64,000 bases of DNA from Pipra filicauda (taxonomy: Eukaryota; Chordata; Aves; Passeriformes; Pipridae), in NCBI RefSeq assembly GCF_003945595.2, contig NW_024104378.1, forward strand, positions 248,001 through 312,000, given 5' to 3'. This document shows positions 33,843-45,339 of the stretch, piece after piece; positions within the stretch are counted from its first letter, which is position 1, and each line of letters opens with the position of its first letter. Below the pieces are notes generated by a model that saw nothing but the letters and a program-made list of their open reading frames with translations, had not been told where the DNA came from and did no database searches. Made by a program: the position numbers and the translations under genes.

Positions 33843-34242
33843 CCTTGTCACCTTTCTGCCTCCCACAGAAGACAGGTGGCCTTGGAACTGTGTGCTGGCA
33901 CTGCAGGTGACAACTGGGGACAGACTGGTGCCTGAACCGTGGCTGGGCTGGAGCTGGAGGTGTGAGGTTATTGGAAGGTGTCTGTTTGTGTTAAGCCTGA
34001 ATAGTGAATTGTTCTCCCCACGCCGGTTGTTATTATGCAAAGCCAAGTCCTAACAAAATATTGAATTTCCTCTGCCATAATTTGGAGGAAAAACACTTAT
34101 CCAGAGTTCAGCAGCAATTATGAGGTCTCCTTTCAATCCAACACACAGGGGAGCTGCTGGAGCACCTCGGGGTGAGGCTGCAGCCTCTGTGTGGAGCAGA
34201 GGATCCAGCGCTGGGAGCAGTGGCTGCAGACCAGGGCAGCAA

Positions 34243-34271
34243 TCTCCTCCTCCTCCTCCTCCTCCTCCTCT
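34243..34271 (+). repeat. (CTC)9 microsatellite
   Basis: This is about nine uninterrupted CTC triplets, followed by tta and a short T run. It is pure, so likely polymorphic. Confidence 0.92.
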
Positions 34272-37003
34272 TATTTTTTTAACACTCCTGCAGCCTGAAA
34301 TTCTCTGAAAAGCTTCTTTTTATTCATGCACTCGAGCAAAATTCAGGCTGAGCCACTGCATCTACAATAAAACTTTAAAGAGTGTCTGGACTTCTTGGTG
34401 TGAAGGAGCCGGGATGGAAAGGGTAGCAGGGGCATTAAGAGAAATTTGGGAAAGCTTGTGGTTGTGGTGGCATTGGAGGGTGCAGCAGGACTGGATGCAG
34501 TGCCTCAGGTCCCCAGAGTATTGTTGCTCCAGTGCTGGACCAACCATGCCAGGCTCAAACAGGCACATGTCCATCATCCACAGTAGCTCTAGGATGATCC
34601 CTGCAGCACTGGGAGATGTCTGGGTCAAGGATAGGTAGAAGAGGAAAGTGGTATTCCCTCCTTTGTTGTTCCTGTTCAATTCAAAATGCAGAAAAGAAAA
34701 GAAAAAGGATTAAACTCCAGCCAGCGGAGGCAGGAATGTGCTCAGGGCTTCTCCTGCCCCTGCAGGTGACAGGAGTTTAATTTTGAAATGATGAAGCTGG
34801 AAAAAATCCAAGAATAATTTGGTTGATTGCAAATGGAAAAGGATAATCACTCGGTCGTGTTGCAGAACCAAGCACAGTCCATGAAAGCAAGAAGAACTGG
34901 GAGAAGAAGTGGTGGCACCTGCAGGCAGGTGACCTGCCGTGGTGGCCGAAGCTGGATGCCAGGCTCCAGGACTACCTGCAGCTGTGCCCTGTGGAAGGTG
35001 CTGCCTCACTCCTGGGCTGTTCCCAGCTCTTCTTTTCCAAGGACACTCTGAAACAGACGCCCCCCCTCAGTAATCCCAGTGCACAGATGGCAATTCTGCA
35101 GCAGCAACAGCTCTGCCGTTAAACCCATGGGATACGTGGATCCTTCTCCTGCCAGTGCCAGCAGCCACCTCTGGCACAGGATCCTGCATCCCAGCAGCCG
35201 CTCGTGCTGTGCACGAGGGTGATGCTGATGACATGGGGACAGGAGTGCGGAGCCTGGGTCTGGCTGAGCTCCATCCCAGCTGGATGCTCCACAGCATCTG
35301 TTCAACCCAGAAAGCACAGGAAAGGGTTTAGCAACGTGCAGCCACCTTGATGATGCCTATTTTGGCATAATCCCAATCTTTCTGCGTCTAAATAGTCAGA
35401 AAATGGAACCATGGAGTTTCACATGTGCAAGGTCAAATCAGTGCTGGAGCCCTGGATAAGTGGTGGGTTTATGGAGGGAATGGCAGCCTGGGAGCTGAGA
35501 ATGGGGAACAGAGCAGCTGCCTCAGCCACTCCCCTGGCACCGTGCTGGCACTTGCTTCCTGGACTGCATTGGAACAGCATGTTTCCAGCAGGCATCTCAC
35601 ATTTTTCCAAACCAAACAGCAGCCTGTCCATGGCTTGGCCTTGGGGGAATGTAGTGCAGAGCTGTGGGACCCCCACCAACCTGATGCCACCCCTCAGTGG
35701 TCCCCTCCAGTTCAACCAGAGCCACCAATTCTTCAGAGCAACATTTCACTGCTGTCCAGTGCCAGGTTTCACTCTGTTTCTCGCCCCCCGGGCACAAGAT
35801 TGGAGTGTTTTGGCTCAGCAGGAGCAGAGCAAGGCGAGCTTTGGTTGTTTTTATTAGAGTTAAAGGGAAGCTTTAAAGCAGACGTTGCTCCACATCCCGA
35901 GCCCAGTCCACACGTCCCCGCCGGGCCGGCACAGCCAAGCAGCAAAATCTTCACGTCAGCAGAGCAGCTCCAGCTGTGGAGAGCCCATGTCATCCAGTAA
36001 CCAGATCCCAGGCTCGTGCTGAAGCCGGTGGGGATTTGGGAGCACCGGACCTGCTTCTCCAAAGGCACCTCCCCCCGGTCCAGCCAAAGGCACCGAGGCA
36101 GATCTGACCTTAGGGTTCCCCCTTTGCTCTTGGGGGGACATCATCCATCTGGTCCTGGGACTGTCCTGGGTTAGTGTCAGCTGCTCCAAATATCCAGTGA
36201 CTTGGAAGGAGCAGCAGGAATATGCTCCTGTTTAATCTGGTACCCCAACCCTGTGCCCAGGCAGGGTGACACCAGCCCCATCCAGGTTCAGGGGGAGGTT
36301 TGGTGGCTGCTGTTGGTCCACAGAGGTGTTACGGATCCATCTTTCAACAATCTAGCACTTTTTTCCATGCGAATGTTTGCAGGGCAAAAGGAGGAGCCCA
36401 CATCTGGCCCCCTGGAAGCACCTTGTACATGGGAACTGCAGATGTTTAACAGGGAGAAATGTCTGAGATGCTTTGAGAGAAGGAGCCAGAAATTCATGGA
36501 ATGGGAGGTGCCCAGCAGGGCAGGGGAGCTTCCATGGGGCAAAACTCCATCCCAGAGCCCCTCTTCCCCCTGGACCAACCCTCTTATGTTTTTCATAATC
36601 TTCTTTTGCTATTCAAAAGCTGCTGAAGCTCAAGGATGGACTTCTACAGAGCCTCCCAAAGCCATGCCAGTGAGGGAACCTGCCTGGATGGCCACAGATG
36701 CCACAAAGCTGTGGCACAACCACAGACCATTCACCTAAATCCATTTATCCAGAGCTGACCCATGAATCCAGGGCATCAGTACTGGCTTGGGTCCCAGCAC
36801 TGCATCCCTGCTCCCTCCTGCAGCCTCCTGGGATACTCGTGCCTCAGTTTCCTCATCCACAAAGCAGGTATTCTGGGTACACTCCTAGCCTGGCTGGCAC
36901 ATCCCTGGCCCTGTTGCTCCATCCAGGGCTGACAGTGACCTACTTACCCACAGCAGAACTTTCTGCTCCACTTATTTGACCCGGCACCTTTCTGTTTGCT
37001 CAG

Positions 37004-37045
37004 AGCCGGGAGCGTTTCCTCTCGGGAAGCCGGGCACACGCTCAG
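37004..37045 (+). other. Exon candidate, 42 bp, best splice context in the window
   Basis: The upstream sequence 'cacctttctgtttgctcag' is a textbook acceptor and the downstream CTCAG then GTATGTTTG is a textbook donor. The 42-bp segment is open in frame 1 (14 codons: Ser-Arg-Glu-Arg-Phe-Leu-Ser-Gly-Ser-Arg-Ala-His-Ala-Gln) and has a multiple-of-three length, as in cassette microexons. It keeps several CpGs in otherwise CpG-poor surroundings. Another frame is also open. I do not recognise the peptide, and no flanking exon is identified. Confidence 0.22.
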
Positions 37046-39276
37046 GTATGTTTGCTCGAGAGACAGCCTGCTGCTCTGTGCATCCCTGGAGGAACCCAGA
37101 CCCCTTTTCCCTGCAATATTCCCCCTGAAAAGCTGCCACGTTTTGCTTTGCCCCCTTCTCCCCATCCCTCTCAAGCTGCACCGTCATCATCTTGGGGACA
37201 GGCAGCGCCGGGGAGTAGAAAGGTGACATTGTTCCATCCTGGAAGGCCGTCAGCATCCCAACATCCCGGCTCTGTAGCTGCCTCAGTCATGCATGTTTGC
37301 ATATGTTAAAAATATTTAGTCCAGTGCTAAAAAAAATATTATGCCCGAGATTTGGGGCCAGCTAAATATAATGCCACCTATGTGTCCGTGGCGCGGCGTT
37401 CCGGAGGCACAGAGCAGGTACTATTTGCCTCCGGAGCAACCTTGGGATGCTGGGAGTGATCCTGACACTGATGTCTGCCAGGAATGCTTTTCTCCCCCTT
37501 GAAGAGGGGTTTGGGGCAAGGAAGGCTCTTTGTTGCTGTGTTGCAGTGTGGTGTGATTCCCTGTGCCTGGGCAGGGATGTGCAGGGCAGGAGGGAAAAAT
37601 GGTCAGGAAAAGATGTTGATTGAGTGGACTGGGATAAGTCCTGCATTCCCAGCTGGTGGACTGGGTGCGGCGTGGGGACAAGCCAAGGGATGGCCCTGCT
37701 CCTCAAATCCACCACACATCCATCACATGGACACAGGTCACAGAGGAGAAAACTAAGACCTGCCCAACTCGTTTCATGCATGAGAGCAGGTTTTGACTCT
37801 TTCCAGCCTCATCCAGGCTCTGCCCATGGCCTGTAGGTACTCAGCACTTCTGGAATGGGGAGAAGCTTCCAGATAAGTCTCATATAAATAATTCCCAGCC
37901 ATCTGAGAGTGTGGGAGGGAAAGCATTTCCCCGTAGTAATCTCCCCCGATGAGGGGCAGGAGAAAAGAGTTTGTTCTGGCTGCAGGAGGAAGACAACAGG
38001 GAGCAAGGCCACGGGATTTTGGTGCAGCAGCAGTAAGGAATCATTTCCTCTGCTTTTTTCCCTTATATATTTATTTTTCAAGTGGGAAAAGGAGCTGGAG
38101 GAGGGTAGGGAGGTGAAATAATCCCAGGTAGAGAGTGTGAAGGAATCATTATACCCCGTCCTTTTTCTTTTTTGGCTGTTTTTTTTTCACCTCTGTGAGT
38201 GGGGAAATGGCATTTTTGGGAGCAGGCTGAGGACACTGTGGCCATTCATGGCTCGGCTGGGGGTGTGTGGGGCGCATGGCTGGGTGGGAGAGGAGAATAA
38301 TTCCTTCACAATATAGAGCAGGGCAAAATAGGCTGGTTGTCTGAGTGTGGATGTAGCATAATGTATAGACGTGTGAGCATCAATACTTCTATTTATTAGC
38401 ACAGCCTTTTGCTGAGCAGGGCTGTGAATAAACTCTACAGCTTGGAGAAAAATGTAAATGTTAGTGATCCCTTGGAGACAGAATTACAGGAAAAAATAAG
38501 GACAGCTTTCAGTGTTGGGAACTCGGCCCCCAACTGCTGATGCAGGGATTATTTTCCCTCCGTGGGGTGTCCCCCCCCTCTGGCAGCTCTTCCATCATCC
38601 TCCATTCCCACTCATTAAAGGCAAGTCGTGTCTCCACGTCCCACGGAACGTGTTCCCTGCTCACTGTGGTGTGCAGAGCTCGTGAATTCCTCAAGCCTCT
38701 GTGCCACGGGCTCCTCTGGACCACAGTGAAAGGTTTCATTCATCCCTCCTCTGCTGCCTTCTAGAGTTACCACACCCTGGGCCTCTGCTCCGCAGCTCCT
38801 CTGTTTTCCTTTCATTAGCAGGATTCCCAGATTGAAGGCTGGGAAGGGCTGGGAAGGGATGCTCCAGCTCTATTGGCATAAGGGTTGTGCAAATACCTGC
38901 CCCTGCACAGCCAGAAGGCCAAAGTCTTTGGAATTTTGGGTTTGTTTTCCAAAGCGCTGCTAGAAAAGCATCTCAAAGTGCTGCCCCAACCCCTCGTGCC
39001 TCAGTTTCCCTGAGCAGATCCCCTTCCCACCCACCACAGCCATGAATCTGCAATGCTGGCAGGGAAGGCTCTGCCCAACCTGGGAACTTTTGGAAGATGC
39101 TTTGGGATCTTCTGGGGCTTGTTTGGCTGTGTCCAAGCCATGGCAGTGCTCTGAGGGTGGTGACTGCAGCGTGGTGTGCATGTGTCCTAAGTACCACAGA
39201 CAACACCATGTGGGGTTGATTGTCCCTCCTCTGTGCCCATGGGAGCATGGGATGAGCAGGAATGTTGTAGCAGTTG

Positions 39277-39391
39277 GTTGAAGGCCAAGTTTGATGGGAC
39301 TTGGAGCAACCTGGTGTAGTGGAAAGTGTCCCTGCCAATGGCAGGGGGTGGAATGAGTGGGTTCCCTTCCAATCCAAACTGTGATTCCAGG
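39277..39391 (+). mobile_element. CR1 LINE 3' end (J-like), short
   Basis: It starts 'tgaaggccaagtttgatggg', passes 'cctggtgtagtggaaagtgt' and 'ccaatggcagggggtggaat', and ends 'aatccaaactgtgattccag'. It is plus-oriented. About 20 bp are missing where 'acgagatgagctttaaggtc' normally stands (gaatgagtgggttcccttcc). Confidence 0.88.
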
Positions 39392-40644
39392 ATAAAAGGG
39401 AGATGCAGAGGAAAACCCTATTGGAGAAGTGGAAAAGGTAGGAGCAGGTCTGAGGTAGAAAGTAGTTTTGTTGGTGTCAGCTTTTCTTTTGCTGTTCAGC
39501 CAGCCTAGACCAGAGCAAGATTAGAGGAGAGCAAGAAAATTAATGTCTAGGAAATCTGTATTGGGATGCAGAGGGTCACAGATGGGTTATGAGGAGGGAA
39601 TTTGCTTTGGGAAGGAAGAACAAGGCACCTCAGAGCAACCGTGGCTTTTGCTGCCCTCTCTGCCACCCTGCAGATGAGATCAGCCTCCAGCCCTACCCCA
39701 GCTCTCTCACCATCTGCTGCTTTTGTGTATGAGCTGGTGAAGCAACTTAACTTTCTGTGAGTTTTTCAGTGGGAAAGGGATGGGATTTTTAACACAAATT
39801 TTTAGCAAAGGATTTGCTTTGTGACCGCTCGTTGCCCACAGCCATGTTGGACCTGTTTGGGTTTTGGCCCTTTGCAATCATTCTGGGAGTGGTGACTTTA
39901 AGTTTCCCTGATTTAGTTGCCATTCTTGGAGGGGTCACAAGTAGCTCAGAGTGCTGGGTGATCCGTGGTGTTTGATGGAAACCCTTTGAGATCAGCCAGG
40001 CTCTTTGGTGTATCATCCCTGTGTCTCACAGTGCTGTGACTCTTTCCCTCCCTCTGATCCCGTGGTTGTTCTCTCCCCATGGAATGGACGCACTGGGGGC
40101 TTGGGTGGGGACTCCAGGTGATGAGCACCCAGGTAGGAAAGGAGACTGGGGGCGTGCCACCCCCTTGCTTGTGGTGGTGACCCCTTCTGCTATCCAGGAC
40201 CCTGTGGATGTTCCACTTGGCTTGGCTTATCCCTGCAAACCCAGACGTGGTGGCAATGGTGTTGGCTCCGTCTGTCCCATAGTTGTTTTGTCCCCACAAA
40301 TACGCTTTTAACAACTTCTGTGGGTTTGAAATCTGCCTTGCAGACCCCGTGGGACTTGAAATCAAAACCATCCCTGGCTACTCAACCTCCCTTGGACTTT
40401 GAGCAGATCCTGAACTTTGCTCCCACCTGGCTGGAATGCCCAGCCTGGAGCCACCGTTCCCCTCAGCCAGGTCTGCAGGGGGTTTTGTGCTGCCACTCCC
40501 GATGTTCCTGGCATAGGGACAATCTCCCATGCCTTGGTCTCTGATTTCCAGCCTGTGGTCACTTGGACTGTGGTTTTGAGGAGCCTGAAAGAAAGAAAAA
40601 GAAAATAGGAAAGATGAGTGGTACTGCCTGCAAAATTCCTGGCC
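39392..40644. other. Non-genic unique sequence
   Basis: No repeat or convincing exon. Open frames on both strands at 39946-40371 overlap and look random. Confidence 0.45.
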
Positions 40645-40764
40645 ACGAATGGATGGGGCTTGGAGCAACCTGGTCCACTGGAAGGTGTCCTTGCACATGG
40701 CAGGGAGTTGGAACAAGAGAGGTTTTAAGGTCTCTTCCAACCCAAATCATTCTGGGATTCTATA
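40645..40764 (+). mobile_element. CR1 LINE 3' end (J-like), short
   Basis: From 'cgaatggatggggcttggag' through 'ctggaaggtgtccttgcaca' and 'aaggtctcttccaacccaaa' to 'tcattctgggattctataa'. It is plus-oriented and is the last CR1 before the 8.1-kb CR1-free interval. Confidence 0.9.
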
Positions 40765-42167
40765 AATCAGCTCCTGGCTTGTCTCTGAGACTGGATCCTC
40801 AGCACCTTCCTTGGAACCATCTCACACAAGTGGTAGGGAATGCCCTGATGGAGAAGAGGAGCTACAAAGCCAAATCACGATCCTGCTCGTTGCAGCAGGT
40901 CATGGCTGCAAATTCCAAATTCATGGTCCTGCAAATTCCCTGTCCTGCCACATCAAGATGCTGAAAGCCTTTGGTTAAAAGGGATCAAATCAGGGGGGAA
41001 ATCTTCTATATGAACCAGCACTACAGTGTATTAATAATGTAAAATAATATGTATTTATAATCTGGTCCCATTAAAAATAATTCATCAGCTGTACTTGGGA
41101 AACATCTTTTTAATGTATAAGATGAAAATGGTTCTGAGCCCACCTGATTTCTAGCAAATTTGCATGTGAGTTATATTATCATGGAAGAAATTCAGTGTGA
41201 GGAAGAACAGGGCACTTGGATTCTGATGTTTAATGCATCAAAAGCTGATAGGGTCATCACCACTTGCGGGAAAAAATCACTATTCCTTGGTAAAAAGGGA
41301 ATTCTGAGACCTCCGAATGATGGTCTGGGGTGTTTTTTTAATGCAGTATTTTAAGCAATGTTTGTTAGTGAGGTGATTCTTGCAGAAAGATGCACCTGGC
41401 CTTGATTTACGTTACATGGGAAACGTCTTGGCCGAGGCAAAAGGAACAGAACTGGGGAGGGGGGACCGAAGCAAAGGGTTGCTTTTCTTGTGCATAATGA
41501 GATGTTTGCTCTGTGACAATTATATAAGTGGTTTCATGTTAGTGGGATCAAAACAAATCCATGAATACAGCGTGTATTTTAAATTTCATTGTTTTGCCCT
41601 CAGAATGAGGCTTCTAAAAACGGCCCTGCCTGGGAGCCACAGCCAAGTCACTGTTAGACCCAGCTCAGCCTGGGGCAGCTCCCCTGGTATCTCAAAGTTC
41701 CTCTGGACTTACCTCGTTAGCTAAAATGAGCTTTTTCCCCTCTTTCATCCCTCCTTCTGGATGTCCATGTTCTATTCCAGGGATATTTTTCCAATGGATG
41801 CTAAAGGCTGGCGCACTGGTACCCTTCTCCCTGGAATGTGATGGATGCATGGAAGGGATTGGCTGTTCAGTGCTTTGGGGTGTTTTCCTCAGGGAAAAAA
41901 ATAAGGCAAAGAGCCACACCTTGGAAAAGCAGAAGCTAAACCAGTGCCAAAGCCTTGGCAGCACTGGGAGGGTGATGGGGGATAGAACCAGCATCATCCT
42001 GGAGTGGATGCCCCATGGAGAGCTAGACTCAGGGTTGCTGGGATAAACTGGAGGACAGTTGGGCAAAAACCCAGCCTTTCCAGCCCCTTAGTTCTGGTTT
42101 TGATCAAAATAGGCCTTTGCTGAAATTGCACAGGCCTTTGGAGAGCTTTTGATCCCAATAGTGGGTC
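40765..42167. other. CR1-free unique sequence, partly AT-rich
   Basis: The 40980-41200 section is AT-rich and repeat-free (cttctatatgaaccagcact, ttaataatgtaaaataatat). Together with the following 200 bp it is a candidate conserved non-coding element. On the minus strand a GTAAGTCC donor-like site follows gctaacgag at about 41709, without a good acceptor. Confidence 0.4.
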
Positions 42168-42400
42168 TTATTTTATATAAATATAAATACAGATATAGAT
42201 ACACACATCATGTTTTATATATACCACATACATACACACATATATACACCATATATTATATATTCCATATTTTAATATGTATACCATATTTTAATATATA
42301 CACACACATCATATATTATATATACCGTATTTTAATATATATTTAAACACATCATATATTATATATATCATATTTTTAATATATCTATTTATATACACCC
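42168..42400 (+). repeat. AT-rich minisatellite with TATA/CACA units
   Basis: The motif catatattatatat recurs at 42250, 42310 and 42353. It alternates with tattttaatatata and acacacaca blocks, giving irregular units of about 43-60 bp. It is flanked upstream by taaatataaatacagatata. The open frame reading Tyr-Ile-His repeats (42149-42346) is a by-product. Such DNA melts and slips easily. Confidence 0.85.
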
Positions 42401-43386
42401 CATATTTCTGTGGGGTATTGGATGTCGTGAGAGCAAAACCATGGATGGGAGGTTGTCCATGTCCCAGTGATGCCAAGAAATCTTTGCTTCCTTCTGGGGC
42501 TGAAAATAACCACAAAAAAAAGACAAAGAAAAAGTTGTTAAATGCGAGTAACTCCAAATAATTAAATCTGAGCAATTCCAAATTGTTAAACACGAGCAAT
42601 TCTAGACCAAACAATGTCAAAAATTGGTGCATCTGTTATCGCGGTCCAAAATTCCCTTTTCCAAGGATTTTTGCAGCCGTTGCTGTAAATAAGCATCTGC
42701 TCTTCCAGGGGCTGCTCTGTTTGGAGCCGCTTGGATGGCATCCAGTACAGGGGTTTTATTGCAATTCCACTTGATTGCTGAGATTAGATGACAACTCACT
42801 CTCCATGCTCAGGGAGCTCCAGGAATCATCGTTGTGATGTGGAAGTTGTCAGTCGGTCTCATGCTGGGGGAAGTCGCTTTGACCTCAGAGTCAAATATTA
42901 CATTAATTTATAATTATTTAATTTTTACCATGAGACATGACCTGAGCAGAGCTGGACAGAAAACCAGGCCAAATCCTCCTGCCCAGCACTTTGGCAGGGC
43001 AGGGGCTGATCCTGCCCCGCTCCAAATCAGCCCCAGCTGCTTCCAGAGCCGTGAGGTGGCTCTGGATTGACTCCGGTGGAACTGGGAGCGGGTTGCTGGT
43101 GTGCAGGATGTGTGCCTTTGATATTGTAACCTAAAACTGGCAGCTTTCCCTGCTCTGGCAGCAGTTTAGAAACATTGCCATATGAGCTGCTTTTCCAGAG
43201 AGGCCTGAAAATGCAATCCATTATCTGATATTTTGTAGCAGCTTTTTTAATTAAGGCTTTGGCCAAAGGGCTGATTAAAGAGGTGTGTGGGGTTTTTGTC
43301 CGTAGGGACTTGGCACATCCCGGCGTCTGTCACCCCGCTGAACTACAAGACTCACTTTTCCTCCTGTGGCATATTCGGAATGAAGC
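42401..43386. other. Non-genic unique sequence
   Basis: A three-fold short motif (gagtaactccaaataattaa, gagcaattccaaattgttaa, gagcaattctagacc) recurs at about 42545, 42570 and 42593. It is an imperfect ~25-bp tandem repeat inside otherwise unique sequence. No gene was recognised. Confidence 0.5.
42545..42612 (+). repeat. Imperfect ~25-bp tandem repeat, 3 copies
   Basis: Units 'cgagtaactccaaataatta', 'tgagcaattccaaattgtta' and 'cgagcaattctagaccaaac' follow one another, sharing gag(c/t)aa(t/c)tc and aaa-ttgtta segments. The repeat is small, decayed and read through by chance frames on the minus strand. Confidence 0.6.
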
Positions 43387-43880
43387 CTTTTCCCCCCCTT
43401 TTTATCCACTTCTTTTCCCCCTTTTTATCCTCCTCTTTTTTTCCCGTCTTTCTATACCATTTCCCCCCCTTTCTATCCCTTTTTTTTCTCCTTTTCTGTC
43501 CTTTTTCTTTCATTTCCCTTCCCCCCTTTGTATGCTCCTTCCACCCCTTCTATCACCTTTATTTCCCTTTCCATTCTTTCACCTTTCTATCCCTTTTCCC
43601 CCTTTCTATCCCTATTTTTCCATTTCCCTTCTGTTCCCTCTTCTCCTTTCCCTTTTTTCCCTTTCTGTCCCCTTTTCCCCATTTCTATCCCTTTCCCCCT
43701 TCTTTCTTTTCCTTTCCCCTCTCTATCCCCTTTTCTCTATCCTTTTCCTCCTTTCTATCCTTTTTTCCCTTTCTATCACATTTTTCCCCTTTCCACTCCT
43801 CTTTTTTCTTTTCTCCTTTATGTCCCTTTTTTTCTCCCTTTCCCTCCCCACTCCTGTCCCGTTTTCCCCCCCTCTCCCGT
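43387..43880 (+). repeat. Polypyrimidine tract (C/T), ~490 bp
   Basis: This is almost entirely C and T, built from variants of an ~18-20-bp unit (cccctttctatccctttt) with runs of C4-C7 and T4-T9 and rare A or G. The two long plus-strand open frames across it (212 and 288 codons, Phe/Pro/Leu/Ser-rich) are artefacts of composition. Homopyrimidine tracts with mirror symmetry can form triplex (H-DNA). The tract ends about 160 bp before the splice-flanked segment at 44040 and about 600 bp before the CpG island. Confidence 0.92.
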
Positions 43881-44039
43881 GCCAGAGGAGCAGATAAATC
43901 CCGATATCCTGCTCTCAGCTCCTCTCCTTCTCCCGTAACCCAACTTCTGTGCGCTACTGGCTGGTGCGGCGCGAGGGGCGTGAGCAGCTCCGTGCCTGTG
44001 GTCAGTGATGAAGACTTTCTTCTCTTTTTATACCCACAG
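43881..44039. other. GC-rich flank with moderate CpG
   Basis: It contains a CpG-rich patch (tggtgcggcgcgaggggcgt) at about 43964. It connects the polypyrimidine tract to the exon-like segment, and may be the upstream part of the CpG island or of its 5' untranslated region. Confidence 0.35.
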
Positions 44040-44149
44040 TACGGAGCAACTGCACAGGGCCAGACGGCAGCTCCTAATTCCCAACTTTTTCATTTTTCAG
44101 CCCTTTTCCAGGAGAATGCAGCCTTCCCCTCCGGCTGGCTTATGATGAG
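44040..44149 (+). other. Exon candidate with one strong donor and two acceptors
   Basis: The donor GATGAG then GTGAGTAAAC at 44150 is among the strongest in the window. Two acceptors could serve it: cttctctttttatacccacag (exon from 44040, 110 bp) and ccaactttttcatttttcag (exon from 44101, 49 bp). The 110-bp form is open in one frame, and the 49-bp form is open in another ending exactly at a codon boundary (Leu-Ala-Tyr-Asp-Glu). It sits between the polypyrimidine tract and a CpG island, a plausible 5' exon setting. The peptide is unfamiliar. Confidence 0.22.
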
Positions 44150-44459
44150 GTGAGTAAACATCCTTTTGCATCGCGGCTTTGCTGCCTGGTGTCACATAAA
44201 TCTGTTTTTTCTTGGGGGGAAGGAGAATGTGCTGTTTGCCCCATGTCAGTGCTAGGGGTTCACTCCAGTGCTTTCCCTGGGTTTGTTCCCCTCTCTGGAG
44301 GCTCCTGCCTTTTTGCTCTGCAAACACAACTTTTCTCCCCCCTTTTTCCCCCTCTCTCTCATTCAATGACTCAACGAGGTTTGTCAGAGTTAAAAAATGA
44401 TGCTGCTTTGCTTAAACTATTTGGGATATTTGTGTCATCCCAGAACTTTAAAAGAAAAA

Positions 44460-45170
44460 TCACTGCCATTCCCTTTCCTCCTTCCCAAGGCTAAAGCTGT
44501 CCCCGGGACCCCCCCCTCCGGGCCAGGGGCTGCTCCCTGTAACCCCTCGGTGCCCCGAGCTCCTCTTCGCTCCTGTCACCGGCTGCGATGGTCCCACCTC
44601 TCCTGGGAAAGTGTCGCCTCTGCCCCGGCGGAGCCACCCCCCGGGAGAGAAGGAGTTAATGCAGCCCCCCTTCCCCCCCCCCCCGACTTCAGCTGCAAAA
44701 AATATGAAGTGAGGATGGATCTGCTCATCTGCTGAGCAGAGAAGTTGCCTTTGATGTCGGTCCTGATGTCGGTCCTTCCTTTCCTCCTTCCCCCCCCTTA
44801 CCCCTTCTGCCGGTGTCTGGCTGGAATTACGGACACCCCCCCGCCCCGGGAATATCGTGTGTGCGGCAGGGTTCGCGGAGGGACATGCGGGGACATGGGA
44901 GGTGCTGGAATTTCCCCCCCTATTTGCTCCCCACCACCACCCCACTCCCGGGATGTGCATCCCGCCGGGAGCGCTCCAGGGCTGGGGGGGACGGGGACAG
45001 CGGAGGGGGGTCGCGAGCGAGGTGTCACATGGGGTGGCCTCAGAGGGCTGAGCCTGGTCGTGTTGCTTGTTGTTGGGGAGGGTTTTTTCCTTGGGGGGTG
45101 GGTAGGGAGATTTTAACCCCTTTTTTCCCACCGCTGGAGAAAAGCGCTACTGCCGCTTTAAGGCAGAACT
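44460..45170. promoter_or_regulatory. CpG island with C-runs, probable promoter or regulatory block
   Basis: CpGs are frequent in 44505-44650, 44810-45035 and 45130-45160 (for example ccgccccgggaatatcgtgt, gggggtcgcgagcg). They are interrupted by C6 and C12 runs at 44665-44684. Two TTTAAG cores occur 16 bp apart just after it (about 45157-45181). A 223-codon minus-strand open frame spans it but reads as GC-rich noise. The direction of any promoter is unknown. A plus-strand exon-like segment lies just upstream (44040-44149). Confidence 0.45.
44754..44777 (+). repeat. Exact 12-bp tandem duplication in the CpG island
   Basis: The unit gatgtcggtcct occurs twice head to tail. It is a small, recent slippage event. 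Confidence 0.8.
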
Positions 45171-45339
45171 GTCCCTTTAAGTGACTTTCCATTTGCTGCT
45201 TTGGAGAGCTGAGAATTTGGTTTCCCAGATTTCCTTTGAATTGTGTGCAGGAGTCAGAGGGAGTTAAAAAAAATGAAAAATAGAAAATAACCTACCGTAC
45301 GCTCGGGGAACCTTCAGCAACAGCAAGGCGGGGAAAAAA

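Larger units (their letters stand above)
33843..39276. other. CR1-free unique sequence, 5.4 kb
   Basis: Landmarks are the CTC microsatellite (34243-34271) and the splice-flanked 42-bp segment (37004-37045). A GC-rich stretch lies around 35880-36080. Plus-strand open frames of 148 and 191 codons (35411-36000) overlap each other in different frames and resemble no family. No gene can be named. Confidence 0.4.

Noticed and set aside
42149..42346. Tyr/Ile/His-rich open frame
   Set aside because: Direct translation of the AT/CA minisatellite.
43259..44153. Long Phe/Pro/Leu-rich open frames (212 and 288 codons)
   Set aside because: They lie on the C/T-only tract, where stop codons are almost impossible; composition explains them fully.
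44460..45131. 223-codon minus-strand open frame in the CpG island
   Set aside because: Gly/Pro/Arg-rich noise expected from GC-rich island sequence; no family signature.
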